A DNA stretch of 64,000 nucleotides from positions 1,364,001 through 1,428,000 of the forward strand of contig NZ_CP020660.1 of assembly GCF_002381345.1 (NCBI RefSeq), written 5' to 3'. Of the stretch, positions 1 to 10,924 are shown piece by piece. The notes under the pieces are model-generated. The model saw nothing but the letters and a program-made list of their open reading frames with translations, did not search any database and was not told the origin of the DNA. The stretch's first letter is position 1. Each line of letters begins with the position of its first letter. Origin of the DNA: Candidatus Enterovibrio altilux (lineage in GTDB: Bacteria; Pseudomonadota; Gammaproteobacteria; Enterobacterales; Vibrionaceae). Position numbers and translations under genes: made by a program.

Positions 1-1
1 T

Positions 2-352
2 AACGAAATGGCATTTAAAATTGCTGCATCTATGGCTTTCAAAAAGGGTGCCCTTGAAGCGCAGCCTGTCATTCTTGAGCCTATGATGAAAGTAGAAATT
101 ACTACTCCAGAAAACTGGATGGGTGATGTAGTGGGTGATTTAAATAGTCGTCGTGGTTTAATTTCTGGTATGGACGATGGTCCTGCTGGTTTGAGAATTA
201 TTCGTGCACAGGTACCGTTGGCTGAAATGTTTGGTTACTCAACTGACTTGCGTTCAGCGACTCAGGGCCGCGCATCTTATTCTATGGAATTCAGTGAATA
301 TACTGACGTTCCAAAGAGTGTTGCTGATTCAATCATCGCAGAACGTTGTTGA
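2..352 (+). CDS. fusA: Elongation factor G, C-terminal fragment (cut by window start)
   Basis: This is the last 116 codons of EF-G, the GTPase that translocates tRNA-mRNA on the ribosome and, with RRF, splits ribosomes. The fragment covers the C-terminal domains: the EPMMKVEI strand, the RRGLISGM segment and the [15 protein letters not shown] motif near the end are typical of domain V. The reading frame is open from base 2, so the gene begins outside the window. It ends E-R-C and is followed by 100 bases and then tuf, the usual end of the str operon (rpsL-rpsG-fusA-tuf). No damage is seen. Confidence 0.97.
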   Translation, partial: NEMAFKIAASMAFKKGALEAQPVILEPMMKVEITTPENWMGDVVGDLNSRRGLISGMDDGPAGLRIIRAQVPLAEMFGYSTDLRSATQGRASYSMEFSEYTDVPKSVADSIIAERC

Positions 353-452
353 TTAGTAACTTTAATGTTGGCATTGTTCGTCAGCATTGATAAAAACTTC
401 TGATCGCACTTACGACGGTAGGTGCGGCTCATAACTAGGAAGGAACACGATC

Positions 453-1637
453 GTGTCTAAAGAAAAATTTAAACGTATAAAACCGCACATTAATGTTGGC
501 ACTATTGGCCACGTTGATCACGGTAAAACTACTTTAACTGCAGCTATCTGTACAGTATTGTCTAAAATATACGGGGGTTCAGCACGAGACTTCGCATCAA
601 TCGATAATGCTCCAGAAGAGCGCGAGCGCGGTATCACTATTTCTACATCACATGTAGAATACGATACTTCTGTGCGTCACTACGCTCATGTAGATTGTCC
701 AGGACACGCTGATTATATTAAAAATATGATTACGGGTGCTGCACAAATGGACGGTGGTATTTTAGTTGTTGCGGCAACTGATGGCCCAATGCCACAAACA
801 CGTGAACACATTCTTCTTGGTCGTCAGGTTGGTATTCCATACATACTTGTTTTCATGAATAAGTGTGACATGGTAGATGACGAAGAGTTGCTAGAGCTGG
901 TTGAGATGGAAGTGCGTGAACTTCTTACTGAGTACGACTTTCCAGGTGATGATTGCCCAGTAATTCAAGGTTCTGCACTAGGTGCATTGAATGGGGAAAA
1001 GCAGTGGGAAGAAAAAATCGTTGAACTAGCAGAAGCACTGGATTCTTACATTCCAGAGCCCAAGCGTGCTATTGATAAGCCGTTCATCCTACCAATAGAA
1101 GATGTATTTTCAATCCAAGGTCGTGGTACTGTTGTAACGGGTCGTGTCGAGCAAGGCGTTATTCGCGTAGGAGAAGAAGTTGCAATTATAGGTATCAAAG
1201 ATACTATTACTACGACTTGTACTGGTGTTGAAATGTTTCGTAAACTTCTTGATGAAGGCCGTGCAGGCGAGAACATTGGTGTTCTTCTACGTGGTACTAA
1301 GCGTGATGAAGTTGAGCGGGGACAAGTGCTTGCTAAGCCAGGTTCAATCACTCCACATACGACTTTTACTTCAGAAATATATGTTTTGTCGAAAGATGAA
1401 GGCGGCCGTCATACTCCATTCTTCAAAGGTTATCGTCCACAGTTCTACTTCCGTACAACTGATGTGACGGGTATTATTGAATTGCCAGAAGGCGTTGAGA
1501 TGGTAATGCCCGGTGATAATATATCTATGACGGTTACTCTGATCGCACCAATTGCGATGGAGGAAGGTTTACGTTTTGCTATTCGTGAAGGTGGACGTAC
1601 TGTAGGTGCTGGTGTTGTTGCTAAAATTATTGCTTAA
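453..1637 (+). CDS. tuf: Elongation factor Tu
   Basis: EF-Tu carries aminoacyl-tRNA to the ribosomal A site as a GTP complex. The 394-residue length is the standard one. The G1 loop GHVDHGKTT is near residue 19, the switch [10 protein letters not shown] near residue 81, and NKCD near residue 136; the two beta-barrel domains follow. The GTG start at 453 has an AGGAAGG ribosome-binding site and gives the canonical MSKEKF start. It closes the str operon and is followed within 30 bases by a strong terminator. Codons and sequence look intact, as expected for an essential gene. Confidence 0.98.
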   Translation: MSKEKFKRIKPHINVGTIGHVDHGKTTLTAAICTVLSKIYGGSARDFASIDNAPEERERGITISTSHVEYDTSVRHYAHVDCPGHADYIKNMITGAAQMDGGILVVAATDGPMPQTREHILLGRQVGIPYILVFMNKCDMVDDEELLELVEMEVRELLTEYDFPGDDCPVIQGSALGALNGEKQWEEKIVELAEALDSYIPEPKRAIDKPFILPIEDVFSIQGRGTVVTGRVEQGVIRVGEEVAIIGIKDTITTTCTGVEMFRKLLDEGRAGENIGVLLRGTKRDEVERGQVLAKPGSITPHTTFTSEIYVLSKDEGGRHTPFFKGYRPQFYFRTTDVTGIIELPEGVEMVMPGDNISMTVTLIAPIAMEEGLRFAIREGGRTVGAGVVAKIIA

Positions 1638-1660
1638 TTTGAAGCATGGATAGAACAATG

Positions 1661-1692
1661 CTAAAAAAGGATGCTTTAGCATCCTTTTTTAG
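1661..1692 (+). terminator. Rho-independent terminator after tuf
   Basis: A perfect 14-bp inverted repeat (CTAAAAAAGGATGC, loop TTTA, GCATCCTTTTTTAG) lies 24 bases after the tuf stop codon. The stem has a G+C core and a T run on the 3' side, the classic intrinsic terminator form. It ends str operon transcription before the IS remnant and should isolate tuf from the S10 operon. Confidence 0.93.
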
Positions 1693-1717
1693 TTATGTAT
1701 TCATCCCTGTTTTAAAA

Positions 1718-2931
1718 GGCTTTGTTTCTTAATTCGAGTTCGAATAGCAAAGTCCTAGATGATTAACTATTAGACAATCGTTTTCGTATTAAGCATACCT
1801 AGTGATGTCTGCTTATTTAACGCTTTTATTATTGTGTAGGTTTCGTTAATCTGAGTTGTATGATCCCTTAGGTTCAATCTCCCTCCCCGTCATTTTTTGA
1901 CTTGAATCATTGCTGTCTCTGTTAGGTAATGCTTATGGTAATCGATTTTATTTTTTGAATCAGGGAACTAAATTTTCAATCAACATTCTAAATCATTAAG
2001 TTCACTGAAATATTCAGGTCTATGAACAATTGTCGTTATAAAACCACTAACTGAGAGCAGCATAATCAAGCTTTAATGAGTCGTAGTTCACTAATTTTTT
2101 GTATTGATTAAGAAGTTATCCAGCTATGGAATTAAACTAAACATGGTAATCATGGGGGCCTCATTTATTTAGTAACTTAGCTATTATGACGACTTTCATG
2201 ATTAAACGCGTATTTTCAATGCCATGGAGAGGTTTGGCAGGATTCATAAATTCTGTTTTCAAACTTGCTCAATTGCCATTGTCACGCCCTCACTATTCAT
2301 ACATTAGTAAGCAAACCATAACGATTAATATCACGTTGAAGATGGAATAAAAAATAAAAAAATATGGCACTGATGGAAAACTGTGAGCTTGGCTCAAGTT
2401 ACATTTAGCGGTAGATATAAATACGTATAAAATCATTGCTGCTGAGTTAAGTGTATCAAATGTGGCTGACAGTAAAGTGCTACCTAACTTACCCAATCAG
2501 ACATGCTGAAAAATTAATGAAATATTAGTCGATGGTGCTTATTGCACTAGACAATATTACGAAACCATTCGTTTAACACGAATGGTTTCACCCATCCCAC
2601 AAAGGAAAAGAGTAATGTTTTGAAAACAAGGTCATCCATGTAATTGAGTAGTTGGTTATCAAAAGTTGTGCAGTTTAAATAAGCCTTGGAGAATGAGGTA
2701 TGGTTATAATAAATGTTCTCTATCAAAGAGGATTATGGTACAAAGCAAAAAATTTTTTGGCGGAACGTTGAGCTTAAAAGATCACAATGCTCGTATTAAA
2801 GACATCTATGCGATGACAAAAGTGTTAAATAAACTGACATGCTAGGTAGATATGCTTAAAATAAAAAAGTATTTAATTGTCGTCAATTATGTTGGGATTT
2901 GCTATTTAAACTCGAATTAAGAAATAAAGCC
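1718..2931 (+). mobile_element. Decayed composite IS5-family element, copy A
   Basis: The outer ends are inverted repeats (GGCTTTGTTTCTTAATTCGAG at the left, its complement with few changes at the right). From about 1944 a plus-strand transposase gene can be read through several stops: RYKTTN near 2037, FSNLAI near 2170, FSMPWRGLAGFINSV near 2215, and LSLKDHNA near 2770. The first 225 bases, by contrast, are the transposase 3' end in opposite orientation, so both outer ends are copies of the same (3') terminus and the real 5' terminus lies inside at about 1944. No intact transposase remains. It separates the str and S10 operons. The family is called from the conserved GTDGK..VWRKLHLA motif seen in the copy near 60.7 kb. 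Confidence 0.85.
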
Positions 2932-3004
2932 AAAAACAAGTGATTCTGCTATTATTTTTATTTTCTATATTATCGATATTTTTTGACTATTTGTGGAACA
3001 TGAC

Positions 3005-3032
3005 TTGCAAAGGGGTTTGTTATCTGTATAAT
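3005..3032 (+). promoter_or_regulatory. Probable S10 operon promoter
   Basis: TTGCAA (3005-3010) and a perfect TATAAT (3027-3032) are separated by 16 bases, a strong sigma-70 promoter. It lies 75 bases beyond the IS end and about 250 bases before rpsJ, the expected arrangement for an operon with a long regulated leader. Transcription would start near 3039. The assignment rests on sequence match and position only. Confidence 0.7.
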
Positions 3033-3038
3033 ATTTAT

Positions 3039-3594
<556 letters not shown>

Positions 3595-3609
3595 GAGAGG
3601 AATCAAGTA

Positions 3610-4239
3610 ATGATTGGTTTAGTCGGTCGTAAAGTAGGAATGACTCGCGTCTTCACAGAAGAAGGCGTGTCGACCCCAGTTACGGTTGTAGAGGTGGAAA
3701 CTAACCGTGTAACTCAAGTACGTACTCTTGAAGTGGATGGTTATTCTGCAATCCAAGTAACTTTAGGTGCTAAGAAAGTAAGCCGTATAACTAAGCCAGA
3801 AGCTGGCCACTTTGCGAAAGCAGGTGTAGAAGCTGGTCGTGGGCTGTGGGAATTTCGTCTAAATCATGGTGAAAAATTTAAAGTCGGCGCGGAGCTAAAC
3901 GTTGACTTATTTGCAAAAACCAAAAAAGTAGACGTTACTGGTATATCAAAAGGTAAAGGCTTCCAAGGTGCTGTTAAACGTTGGAATTTTCGTACCCAAG
4001 ATATGACACATGGTAACTCTTTGTCTCACCGTGCACCGGGTTCAATTGGTCAATGCCAAACTCCAGGGCGTGTATTTAAGGGTAAAAAAATGGCTGGTCA
4101 TATGGGTGCTGAGCAAGTGACAATTCAGAATTTAATGATCGTACGTGTTGATGCTGAGCGTAAACTGCTACTTATTAAAGGTACAGTTCCAGGCGCTACA
4201 GGCGGAAATGTGATAGTTAAACCAGCCGTTAAAATATAA
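3610..4239 (+). CDS. rplC: 50S ribosomal protein L3
   Basis: L3 (209 residues, as in E. coli) is an early-assembling large-subunit protein that reaches toward the peptidyl transferase centre. The N-terminus [15 protein letters not shown] and the loop [19 protein letters not shown] are conserved; the glutamine in SIGQ is the residue methylated by PrmB in E. coli. It follows rpsJ closely and precedes rplD by 16 bases in the S10 operon. Confidence 0.97.
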   Translation: MIGLVGRKVGMTRVFTEEGVSTPVTVVEVETNRVTQVRTLEVDGYSAIQVTLGAKKVSRITKPEAGHFAKAGVEAGRGLWEFRLNHGEKFKVGAELNVDLFAKTKKVDVTGISKGKGFQGAVKRWNFRTQDMTHGNSLSHRAPGSIGQCQTPGRVFKGKKMAGHMGAEQVTIQNLMIVRVDAERKLLLIKGTVPGATGGNVIVKPAVKI

Positions 4240-4255
4240 CGTCGAGGAGTTAGTA

Positions 4256-4858
4256 ATGGAATTGGTAGTCAAAGGCGCTGATATGCTAACTGTCTCCGAA
4301 ACTACCTTTGGGCGTGATTTTAATGAGGCTCTTATTCATCAGGTAGTTGTTGCTTATGCAGCTGGTGCCCGTCAAGGTACCCGTGCTCAAAAAACTCGTT
4401 CAGATGTACGTGGTGGTGGTGCTAAGCCTTGGCGTCAAAAAGGATCAGGTCGAGCCCGTGCAGGCACAATTCGTAGTCCTATTTGGCGTTCTGGGGGTGT
4501 AACTTTTGCAGCTCGTCCACAGGATTATAGTCAAAAAATTAATAAAAAAATGTATCGAGGTGCTCTTAAGAGTATCTTGTCTGAGTTAGTGCGTCAAAAT
4601 CGTTTGATTGTTGTTGATAATTTTTTAGTAGAAGCTCCAAAAACCAAAGAGCTGATTGTTAAGTTAAAAGAGCTTGATTTAACTGAAGCTTTAATTATAA
4701 CTGCAGAAGTTGACGAAAATTTATTCCTTGCTGCACGTAATTTATACAAAGTTGATGTACGTGATGCGGCAGGTATTGACCCAGTTAGTCTAATTTCTTT
4801 CGACAAAGTAGTTATGACTGCAGCTGCAGTTAAGCAAGTCGAGGAGATGTTGAAATGA
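4256..4858 (+). CDS. rplD: 50S ribosomal protein L4, S10-operon autoregulator
   Basis: L4 (200 residues, one short of E. coli) binds 23S rRNA domain I and lines the exit tunnel with a long loop, seen here as the basic glycine-rich stretch near residues 44-75 ([19 protein letters not shown]). In gammaproteobacteria free L4 represses its own operon through the leader upstream of rpsJ. The stop codon overlaps the rplW start (ATGA), indicating translational coupling. Confidence 0.96.
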   Translation: MELVVKGADMLTVSETTFGRDFNEALIHQVVVAYAAGARQGTRAQKTRSDVRGGGAKPWRQKGSGRARAGTIRSPIWRSGGVTFAARPQDYSQKINKKMYRGALKSILSELVRQNRLIVVDNFLVEAPKTKELIVKLKELDLTEALIITAEVDENLFLAARNLYKVDVRDAAGIDPVSLISFDKVVMTAAAVKQVEEMLK

Positions 4859-5157
4859 TCACTGAAGAGCGTATTCTTAAAGTTATACGTGCTCCGCACA
4901 TCTCTGAAAAAGCAACTATGGCTACTGAAAACGCGCATACTGTCGTTTTCAAAGTAGCAATGACTGCAACTAAAAAAGAGATTAAAGCTGCAGTTGAAAA
5001 ATTATTCGATGTTGAAGTTAAATTTGTTAATACTCTTATAACTAAGGGTAAGACCAAAGGTCAAGGTGCTCGCCAAAGTCGTCGTTTAGATGTCAAAAAA
5101 GCGTACGTTATTTTGAAAGAAGGTCAAAATATTAATTTCGTTGACGGCTCTGAGTAA
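4855..5157 (+). CDS. rplW: 50S ribosomal protein L23
   Basis: L23 (100 residues) sits at the polypeptide exit and docks trigger factor and the signal recognition particle. Residues [13 protein letters not shown] near the N-terminus, which include the exposed glutamate contacted by trigger factor, and the middle VEKLFDVEV are conserved. Its ATG overlaps the end of rplD by four bases. Length and sequence are normal. Confidence 0.96.
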   Translation: MITEERILKVIRAPHISEKATMATENAHTVVFKVAMTATKKEIKAAVEKLFDVEVKFVNTLITKGKTKGQGARQSRRLDVKKAYVILKEGQNINFVDGSE

Positions 5158-5176
5158 GACGCTAGGAACGTAAAAA

Positions 5177-6001
5177 ATGACAATTATTAAATGTAAGCCT
5201 ACTTCACCTGGCCGTCGTCATGTTGTTAAAGTTGCTAATGCTGACCTGTATAAAGGTAAGCCTTACGCATCACTGCTAGAGAAAAGTTCTAAGTCTGGTG
5301 GACGTAACAATAATGGTCGTATCACAGTACGTCATATAGGTGGTGGTCATAAGCAAAACTACCGCATAATTGACTTTAAACGTACTAAAGATAATATCCC
5401 AGCAAAAGTTGAGCGTCTAGAATATGATCCAAATCGCAGTGCGAACATTGCGCTAGTATTGTATGCGGACGGTGAACGTCGTTATATTATTGCACCGAAA
5501 GGCATGCAAGCTGGTGAACAGATTCAATCTGGCGCAGATGCTGTAATTAAAACGGGTAACACCTTACCAATGCGTAACATCCCAGTAGGTTCAACTGTTC
5601 ATTGTGTTGAATTAAAGCCGGGTAAAGGTGCACAGCTGGCCCGTTCAGCTGGTGCATACGCACAAATCGTTGCTCGTGATGGTGCATACGTAACTCTTCG
5701 TTTGCGCTCTGGTGAAATGCGTAAGGTTCTTTCTGAAGGTAGAGCCACCATCGGCGAGGTTGGTAACGCAGAACACATGCTGCGTGAACTGGGTAAAGCT
5801 GGTGCATCACGTTGGAGAGGCGTTCGACCTACAGTGCGTGGTGTAGCAATGAATCCAGTAGACCACCCACATGGTGGCGGTGAGGGTCGGACCTCTGGTG
5901 GTCGTCATCCTGTATCACCTTGGGGTATGCCAACTAAGAGTTTTAAGACTCGTAAGAACAAACGTACTGATAAGTATATCGTACGTCATCGTAACAAGTA
6001 A
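5177..6001 (+). CDS. rplB: 50S ribosomal protein L2
   Basis: L2 (274 residues, one longer than in E. coli) is among the most conserved large-subunit proteins, needed for subunit association and peptidyl transfer. The C-terminal [16 protein letters not shown] holds the conserved histidine region near residue 230. The N-terminus [17 protein letters not shown] is family-typical. It lies between rplW and rpsS in normal S10 order with 18-19 base gaps. Confidence 0.97.
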   Translation: MTIIKCKPTSPGRRHVVKVANADLYKGKPYASLLEKSSKSGGRNNNGRITVRHIGGGHKQNYRIIDFKRTKDNIPAKVERLEYDPNRSANIALVLYADGERRYIIAPKGMQAGEQIQSGADAVIKTGNTLPMRNIPVGSTVHCVELKPGKGAQLARSAGAYAQIVARDGAYVTLRLRSGEMRKVLSEGRATIGEVGNAEHMLRELGKAGASRWRGVRPTVRGVAMNPVDHPHGGGEGRTSGGRHPVSPWGMPTKSFKTRKNKRTDKYIVRHRNK

Positions 6002-6019
6002 TTTTAAAGAGGATACACC

Positions 6020-6298
6020 ATGCCACGTTCTCTCAAGAAAGGTCCATTTATTGACCTGCACTTGCTGAAGAAGGTAGAGAAAGTGTTGGAAAGCGGAGAC
6101 AAAAAGCCTGTTAAGACTTGGTCCCGTCGCTCAATGATCATTCCTCAGATGATCGGATTGACCATCGCTGTCCATAATGGTCGTCAACACGTGCCTATTT
6201 TCATTACGGATGAAATGATTGGTCACAAGTTAGGCGAATTTGCACCAACACGTACTTATCGCGGCCATGTTGCAGATAAGAAAGCTAAGAAGCGTTGA
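6020..6298 (+). CDS. rpsS: 30S ribosomal protein S19
   Basis: S19 (92 residues, standard) forms part of the 30S head with S13 and contacts the A-site tRNA region and the 50S bridge. [18 protein letters not shown] at the start and [16 protein letters not shown] near residue 70 are diagnostic. An AAAGAGG ribosome-binding site precedes the start. It is followed after 11 bases by rplV. Confidence 0.97.
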   Translation: MPRSLKKGPFIDLHLLKKVEKVLESGDKKPVKTWSRRSMIIPQMIGLTIAVHNGRQHVPIFITDEMIGHKLGEFAPTRTYRGHVADKKAKKR

Positions 6299-6309
6299 GG
6301 AGTTAAGAA

Positions 6310-6642
6310 ATGGAAGCTATTGCCAAACATCGCTTTGCTCATATTTCGCCTCAGAAAGCACGTTTGGTTGCAGATCAAGTGCGCGGGAAAAACATTGAAC
6401 AAGCTTTGAAACTTCTTAAGTTCAGCAATAAAAAAGCTGCTGAACTTATCAAGAAGATCTTGGAATCTGCTATTGCAAATGCTGAACACAATGAAGATGC
6501 TGATATTGACGATCTTAACGTCACTAAAATTTTTGTTGACGAAGGTCCGATCATGAAACGTATGGTGCCACGTGCAAAAGGTCGTGCCGATCGCATCTGG
6601 AAGCGTTCTAGCCACATTACTGTTATTGTAGCAGACTGCTAA
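6310..6642 (+). CDS. rplV: 50S ribosomal protein L22
   Basis: L22 (110 residues, standard) has a globular surface domain and a long beta-hairpin forming part of the exit tunnel constriction. The N-terminal [20 protein letters not shown] and the hairpin segment [18 protein letters not shown] near residues 80-97 are conserved. The tunnel tip looks wild type. Its place between rpsS and rpsC is normal. Confidence 0.97.
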   Translation: MEAIAKHRFAHISPQKARLVADQVRGKNIEQALKLLKFSNKKAAELIKKILESAIANAEHNEDADIDDLNVTKIFVDEGPIMKRMVPRAKGRADRIWKRSSHITVIVADC

Positions 6643-6661
6643 GAGACGAGGAGAGAAAGCA

Positions 6662-7351
6662 ATGGGTCAAAAAGTACATCCTAATGGTATTCGTCTTGGC
6701 ATTTGTAAGCATTGGAATTCCACTTGGTTTGCTAATAGCCAAGATTTCGCGGACAATCTGAACGGCGATTTTAAGGTACGTCAGTTCCTTATGAATGAAC
6801 TGAAAAAAGCATCTATTTCTCGTATCATTATCGAGCGCCCGGCTAAGAGTATTCGTGTAACTATCCACACTGCTCGTCCGGGTATTGTTATCGGTAAAAA
6901 GGGCGAAGACGTAGAAAAATTGCGCGCTCGTGTTGCTCAACTAGTGGGTGTGCCTGCACAAATCAACATTGCAGAAGTACGCAAACCAGAGCTTGATGCT
7001 CAATTGGTTAGTGATAGTATTGCTTCTCAGCTGGAGCGTCGTGTTATGTTTCGTCGTGCTATGAAACGCGCGGTACAAAATGCAATGCGTTTGGGTGCCA
7101 AAGGTATTAAAGTGGAAGTCAGTGGTCGTTTAGGCGGTGCTGAAATCGCTCGTACCGAATGGTATCGTGAAGGTCGTGTACCATTGCACACTCTTCGTGC
7201 TGATATTGATTACGCAATTTCTTCGGCTCACACTACTTATGGTGTTATTGGTACCAAAGTTTGGATCTTCAAAGGCGAAGTTCTGGGTGGTATGCCAATT
7301 GTTGGGCTACAGGTTGAGCAGCCTAAGAAGCAGCGTAGAAGCCGTAAGTAA
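6662..7351 (+). CDS. rpsC: 30S ribosomal protein S3
   Basis: S3 (229 residues, about four fewer than in E. coli) lines the mRNA entry site and has helicase-assisting function with S4 and S5. The KH RNA-binding domain has its GXXG loop in [13 protein letters not shown] near residue 80, and the C-terminal domain contains [18 protein letters not shown]. The C-terminal tail is short and basic (KKQRRSRK). The next gene, rplP, starts 11 bases on. Confidence 0.97.
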   Translation: MGQKVHPNGIRLGICKHWNSTWFANSQDFADNLNGDFKVRQFLMNELKKASISRIIIERPAKSIRVTIHTARPGIVIGKKGEDVEKLRARVAQLVGVPAQINIAEVRKPELDAQLVSDSIASQLERRVMFRRAMKRAVQNAMRLGAKGIKVEVSGRLGGAEIARTEWYREGRVPLHTLRADIDYAISSAHTTYGVIGTKVWIFKGEVLGGMPIVGLQVEQPKKQRRSRK

Positions 7352-7362
7352 GGAGTATATTA

Positions 7363-7773
7363 ATGCTTCAACCAAAACGGACTAAGTTCCGCAAGGCTTT
7401 TAAAGGTCGTAACCGTGGCCTTGCTTCAGGTACTGACGTAAATTTCGGTGCCTTCGGCATTAAGGCTATTGGTCGTGGGCGTATTACTGCGCGTCAGATT
7501 GAAGCTGCGCGTCGGGCTATGACTCGTCATATTAAGCGTCAGGGTCACATTTGGATTCGAGTCTTCCCAGATAAGCCGATAACTACGAAACCTTTGGAAG
7601 TTCGTCAGGGTAAAGGTAAGGGTTCTGTGAGTTACTGGGTGGCACAAATTCAACCAGGTAAAGTCTTGTACGAGATGGATGGTGTTTCTGAAACTCTAGC
7701 TCGAGAAGCATTCGAGTTAGCAGCACGTAAACTATCAATGAAAACCACTTTCGTAACTAAGGCGGTAATGTGA
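7363..7773 (+). CDS. rplP: 50S ribosomal protein L16
   Basis: L16 (136 residues, standard) binds near the A site and helps place aminoacyl-tRNA. The N-terminal [19 protein letters not shown], the core [18 protein letters not shown] near residue 45 and [14 protein letters not shown] near residue 72 are conserved. Its TGA stop shares one base with the ATG of rpmC, so the two are probably coupled in translation. Confidence 0.97.
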   Translation: MLQPKRTKFRKAFKGRNRGLASGTDVNFGAFGIKAIGRGRITARQIEAARRAMTRHIKRQGHIWIRVFPDKPITTKPLEVRQGKGKGSVSYWVAQIQPGKVLYEMDGVSETLAREAFELAARKLSMKTTFVTKAVM

Positions 7774-7964
7774 TGCAAGCACAAGAACTTCGCGAGAAAA
7801 GTGTAGAGCAGTTGAATGAAGATTTATTGAGTTTATTGCGTGAGCAATTTAATCTGCGCATGCAAGTTGCAATTGGGCAACTGCAACAAACTCACACTCT
7901 TAAGACTATTCGTCGTGATATCGCACGTATTAAAACCGTTCTGAACCAGAAGAGCAATGCATAA
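7773..7964 (+). CDS. rpmC: 50S ribosomal protein L29
   Basis: L29 (63 residues, same as E. coli) lies at the exit tunnel next to L23. [19 protein letters not shown] at the start and REQFNLRMQ near residue 25 are diagnostic. The ATG at 7773 is preferred over the GTG three bases upstream because it restores the canonical length and overlaps the rplP stop by one base. The stop shares a base with the rpsQ start. Confidence 0.95.
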   Translation: MQAQELREKSVEQLNEDLLSLLREQFNLRMQVAIGQLQQTHTLKTIRRDIARIKTVLNQKSNA

Positions 7965-8218
7965 TGAGCGATAAAATCCGGACTCAACAAGGTCGTGTAG
8001 TAAGTGATAAAGGTAATAAATCTATCGTTGTTGCTATTGAACGTCAGGTGAAATACCCGATCTATGGTAAGTTCATTAAGCGTACAACGAAGCTGCACGT
8101 TCATGATGAAAACAACGAGTGTGTCCAAGGTGACACCATTGAAGTTCGTGAGTGTCGTCCACTCTCTAAGATGAAGTCTTGGACTTTAGTACGTGTAGTT
8201 GAGAAAGTGCGCCTGTAA
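7964..8218 (+). CDS. rpsQ: 30S ribosomal protein S17
   Basis: S17 (84 residues, standard) is a primary 16S rRNA binder with an OB fold. It shows [18 protein letters not shown] at the N-terminus and [18 protein letters not shown] near residue 55, both family signatures. It is the last gene of the S10 operon and is followed by a terminator hairpin 21 bases later, as in E. coli. Confidence 0.97.
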   Translation: MSDKIRTQQGRVVSDKGNKSIVVAIERQVKYPIYGKFIKRTTKLHVHDENNECVQGDTIEVRECRPLSKMKSWTLVRVVEKVRL

Positions 8219-8239
8219 GGTAAACTTTACAACGACTAA

Positions 8240-8273
8240 AATAAAACGGCTCCAACTGTGGCGCCGTTTTATT
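8240..8273. terminator. Terminator at the end of the S10 operon
   Basis: A perfect 11-bp inverted repeat (AATAAAACGGC and GCCGTTTTATT, 12-base loop) follows rpsQ. The A-rich and T-rich flanks would let it act in either direction. It marks the boundary between the S10 and spc operons. Confidence 0.85.
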
Positions 8274-8295
8274 CTTATATATCCATCTTAAAAAA

Positions 8296-8324
8296 TTAGT
8301 GTTATTATATGCCTCATTTATAAT
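8296..8324 (+). promoter_or_regulatory. spc operon promoter
   Basis: A perfect TATAAT (8319-8324) has TTAGTG (8296-8301) 17 bases upstream, giving a good sigma-70 promoter between the S10 terminator and rplN. Its position equals that of the spc promoter in enteric bacteria. The start site would be near 8331, about 50 bases before rplN. Confidence 0.75.
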
Positions 8325-8379
8325 GAGATCACCTAATAGCTCAGATGGATCTAAATGTAATAATAGCGGAGCATTAACC

Positions 8380-8751
8380 ATGATCCAAATGCAAAGTATG
8401 CTGGATGCAGCCGATAATTCTGGTGCTCGCAGCATAATGTGTATTAAAGTGCTAGGTGGTTCACACCGCCGCTATGCCCACATCGGTGATGTCATCAAAG
8501 TTACCGTGAAGGATGCAATTCCACGCGGTAAAGTAAAAAAAGGTGATGTTCTGAAAGCAGTTGTAGTTCGCACTCGTAAAGGTGTTCGTCGTCCAGACGG
8601 TTCTGTCATTCGCTTTGATCGTAATGCTTGCGTATTGTTGAATAACACGACTGAAGCACTTATTGGTACTCGTATTTTTGGGCCTGTTACACGTGAACTT
8701 CGTGGTGATAAGTTCATGAAAATTGTGTCTCTAGCGCCTGAAGTTCTGTAA
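8380..8751 (+). CDS. rplN: 50S ribosomal protein L14
   Basis: L14 (123 residues, standard) sits at the subunit interface and forms intersubunit bridges with 16S rRNA. The start at 8380 gives the canonical [17 protein letters not shown] with a GCGGAG ribosome-binding site; the frame is open upstream into the promoter, which is not coding. [14 protein letters not shown] and [11 protein letters not shown] are conserved. First gene of the spc operon. Confidence 0.97.
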   Translation: MIQMQSMLDAADNSGARSIMCIKVLGGSHRRYAHIGDVIKVTVKDAIPRGKVKKGDVLKAVVVRTRKGVRRPDGSVIRFDRNACVLLNNTTEALIGTRIFGPVTRELRGDKFMKIVSLAPEVL

Positions 8752-8762
8752 GGAGCATTAAA

Positions 8763-9077
8763 ATGGCAGCGAAAATTCGTCGTGATGACGAGGTTATTGT
8801 TCTTGCTGGTAAAGACAAAGGTAAAAAAGGTAAAATATCTAAGGTTTTGACTACCGGTAAAGTTATCATTGAAGGTCTTAACTTAGTTAAGAAACATCAG
8901 AAGCCTGTACCAGCTAAGGGCATCCAAAGTGGTATCATTGCAAAAGAAGCCGCGATTCATGTTTCTAATGTGGCTATCTACAATGCTGCAATCGGTAAAA
9001 TAGACCGTGTAGGTTTCCGCTTTGAAGATGATAAAAAAGTTCGCTTTTTTAAATCGAATGGTAAAACTATTAAGTGA
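8763..9077 (+). CDS. rplX: 50S ribosomal protein L24
   Basis: L24 (104 residues) is an assembly initiator of the large subunit and lies at the tunnel exit. The N-terminal KOW motif [17 protein letters not shown] near residues 8-24 is diagnostic. The central [11 protein letters not shown] is conserved. It follows rplN by 11 bases in normal spc order. Confidence 0.97.
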   Translation: MAAKIRRDDEVIVLAGKDKGKKGKISKVLTTGKVIIEGLNLVKKHQKPVPAKGIQSGIIAKEAAIHVSNVAIYNAAIGKIDRVGFRFEDDKKVRFFKSNGKTIK

Positions 9078-9092
9078 ATTTGGAGTAGTACT

Positions 9093-9632
9093 ATGGTGAA
9101 ACTGCATGATTACTACAAGAAGACTGTTGTAAAAAAACTTTCTAAAAAGTTTCAATACAAGAGTATCATGCAAGTCCCTAGAATCGAAAAGATTACCCTG
9201 AATATGGGTGTGGGAGAAGCAATTAACGATAAAAAATTGCTCGAAAATGCAGCTTCAGATATGACAATTATTGCTGGTCAGAAGCCACTAATCACTAAAG
9301 CACGTAAATCTGTTGCTGGCTTCAAGATTCGTGAGGGCTACCCTATTGGTTGTAAAGTGACCCTACGTGGTCAACGTATGTGGGACTTCTTTGAGCGCTT
9401 GATCTCAATTGCTTTACCACGTGTACGTGACTTCCGTGGTGTAAGTTCGAAATCGTTTGACGGTCACGGTAACTATAGCATGGGCGTTCGTGAGCAAATT
9501 ATCTTCCCAGAGATCGATTATGACAAAGTGGATCGTATCCGAGGTTTTGATATCACTATCACGACGTCTGCAGCAACTGATGAAGAAGGTCAAGCTTTGT
9601 TGGCTGCCTTTAACTTCCCATTCCGTAAGTAA
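9093..9632 (+). CDS. rplE: 50S ribosomal protein L5
   Basis: L5 (179 residues, standard) belongs to the 5S rRNA complex with L18 and L25 and contacts the P-site tRNA elbow. [22 protein letters not shown] near residue 22 and the C-terminal [14 protein letters not shown] are conserved. It lies between rplX and rpsN with short gaps. No irregularity is seen. Confidence 0.97.
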   Translation: MVKLHDYYKKTVVKKLSKKFQYKSIMQVPRIEKITLNMGVGEAINDKKLLENAASDMTIIAGQKPLITKARKSVAGFKIREGYPIGCKVTLRGQRMWDFFERLISIALPRVRDFRGVSSKSFDGHGNYSMGVREQIIFPEIDYDKVDRIRGFDITITTSAATDEEGQALLAAFNFPFRK

Positions 9633-9649
9633 AGTGAAAGGTTACTGTA

Positions 9650-9955
9650 ATGGCTAAGCAATCAATGAAAGTGCGCGAAGTGAAACGCGCGAAACTGGTA
9701 GCTAAGTTCGCTGAGAAGCGTGCTGTATTAAAAACTATTATTAAAAACATTAATGTGACCGAAGAAGAGCGTTGGGATGCAGTCCTGAAGCTTCAATCTC
9801 TACCGCGCGATTCTGCAAAGTCTCGTCAACGTAATCGTTGTAACCAGACTGGGCGCCCACATGGCTATCTCCGTAAATTCGGGCTTAGCCGAATTAAGGT
9901 TCGTGAAGCTTGTATGAGAGGCGAGATCCCTGGCTTACGCAAGGCTAGCTGGTAA
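9650..9955 (+). CDS. rpsN: 30S ribosomal protein S14
   Basis: S14 (101 residues) is a late-assembling protein of the 30S head. This is the long zinc-independent form: the [18 protein letters not shown] region near residues 63-80 has no pair of CXXC motifs. The C-terminal [11 protein letters not shown] is typical. Only this form is seen in the window. It sits in normal spc order before rpsH. Confidence 0.97.
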   Translation: MAKQSMKVREVKRAKLVAKFAEKRAVLKTIIKNINVTEEERWDAVLKLQSLPRDSAKSRQRNRCNQTGRPHGYLRKFGLSRIKVREACMRGEIPGLRKASW

Positions 9956-9978
9956 TTGAATCACGGGAGTAAAGACTT

Positions 9979-10371
9979 ATGAGCATGCAAGATCCGATTT
10001 CGGATATGTTGACTCGCCTTCGTAATGGTCAGGCAGCAGCTAAAGTTGCTATTAAAATGCCTTCATCAAAGCTAAAAATTGCAATTGCTAAACTGCTTAA
10101 AGTTGAAGGCTATGTAGCTGACTATGCTATCACAAGCGATGTTAAGCCGGAGCTAGAGGTGATGCTGAAGTATTTTGAAGCGAAACCAGTTATTGAGCAA
10201 ATCCAGCGTGTTAGCCGTCCAGGTTTACGTATTTATAAGAAAAAAAATGCGGTGCCTTCTGTCATGGCTGGTTTAGGTATTGCTGTAGTATCGACTTCTA
10301 AAGGTTTGATGACTGACCGTGCGGCTCGTAAAGCGGGTCTGGGCGGCGAAATCATCTGTTATGTAGCGTAA
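9979..10371 (+). CDS. rpsH: 30S ribosomal protein S8
   Basis: S8 (130 residues, standard) binds the 16S central domain and, in E. coli, represses the spc operon by binding its mRNA near the L5 gene. The N-terminus [17 protein letters not shown] and the C-terminal [20 protein letters not shown] are conserved. It follows rpsN by 23 bases with a GGGAG ribosome-binding site. Confidence 0.97.
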   Translation: MSMQDPISDMLTRLRNGQAAAKVAIKMPSSKLKIAIAKLLKVEGYVADYAITSDVKPELEVMLKYFEAKPVIEQIQRVSRPGLRIYKKKNAVPSVMAGLGIAVVSTSKGLMTDRAARKAGLGGEIICYVA

Positions 10372-10381
10372 GGAGTAGGAA

Positions 10382-10915
10382 ATGTCTCGTGTCGCAAAAG
10401 CACCTGTAGTAATTCCTGCTGGCGTAGAGGTGAAACTGAACGGTCAGGAAGTCACTGTTAAGGGTACTAAAGGTGAATTAAGGCATGTTATTAATAATGC
10501 CGTAATAGTGAGCCAAGAAGATAAATTTGTGAAGTTCGCACCACGTGAAGGAATTATGAAGGCTAATGCCCAAGCAGGTACTGCACGTTCATTAGTCAAC
10601 AATATGGTTGTTGGTGTTACGGAAGGTTTTACTAAAAAATTAATTCTGAAGGGTATTGGTTATCGTTCCGCAATAAAGGGAAATGCAATAGCTCTTACTT
10701 TGGGCTTTTCACATCCTATTGAGCACGAACTGCCTGAAGGCATTAAAGCAGAATGCCCAAGTCAAACTGAAATTGTTCTAACTGGTGTGAACAAACAGCA
10801 GGTTGGTCAAGTTGCTGCTGATATCCGTGCATACCGTCAGCCTGAACCTTATAAAGGTAAAGGTATTCGCTACGTTGACGAAGTTGTGCGTACTAAAGAA
10901 GCTAAGAAGAAGTAA
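10382..10915 (+). CDS. rplF: 50S ribosomal protein L6
   Basis: L6 (177 residues, standard) has two repeated domains and binds 23S rRNA near the sarcin-ricin loop. [16 protein letters not shown] at the start and the C-terminal signature [18 protein letters not shown] near residue 150 are diagnostic. It follows rpsH by ten bases and precedes rplR by nine. Confidence 0.97.
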   Translation: MSRVAKAPVVIPAGVEVKLNGQEVTVKGTKGELRHVINNAVIVSQEDKFVKFAPREGIMKANAQAGTARSLVNNMVVGVTEGFTKKLILKGIGYRSAIKGNAIALTLGFSHPIEHELPEGIKAECPSQTEIVLTGVNKQQVGQVAADIRAYRQPEPYKGKGIRYVDEVVRTKEAKKK

Positions 10916-10924
10916 GGTAACACT

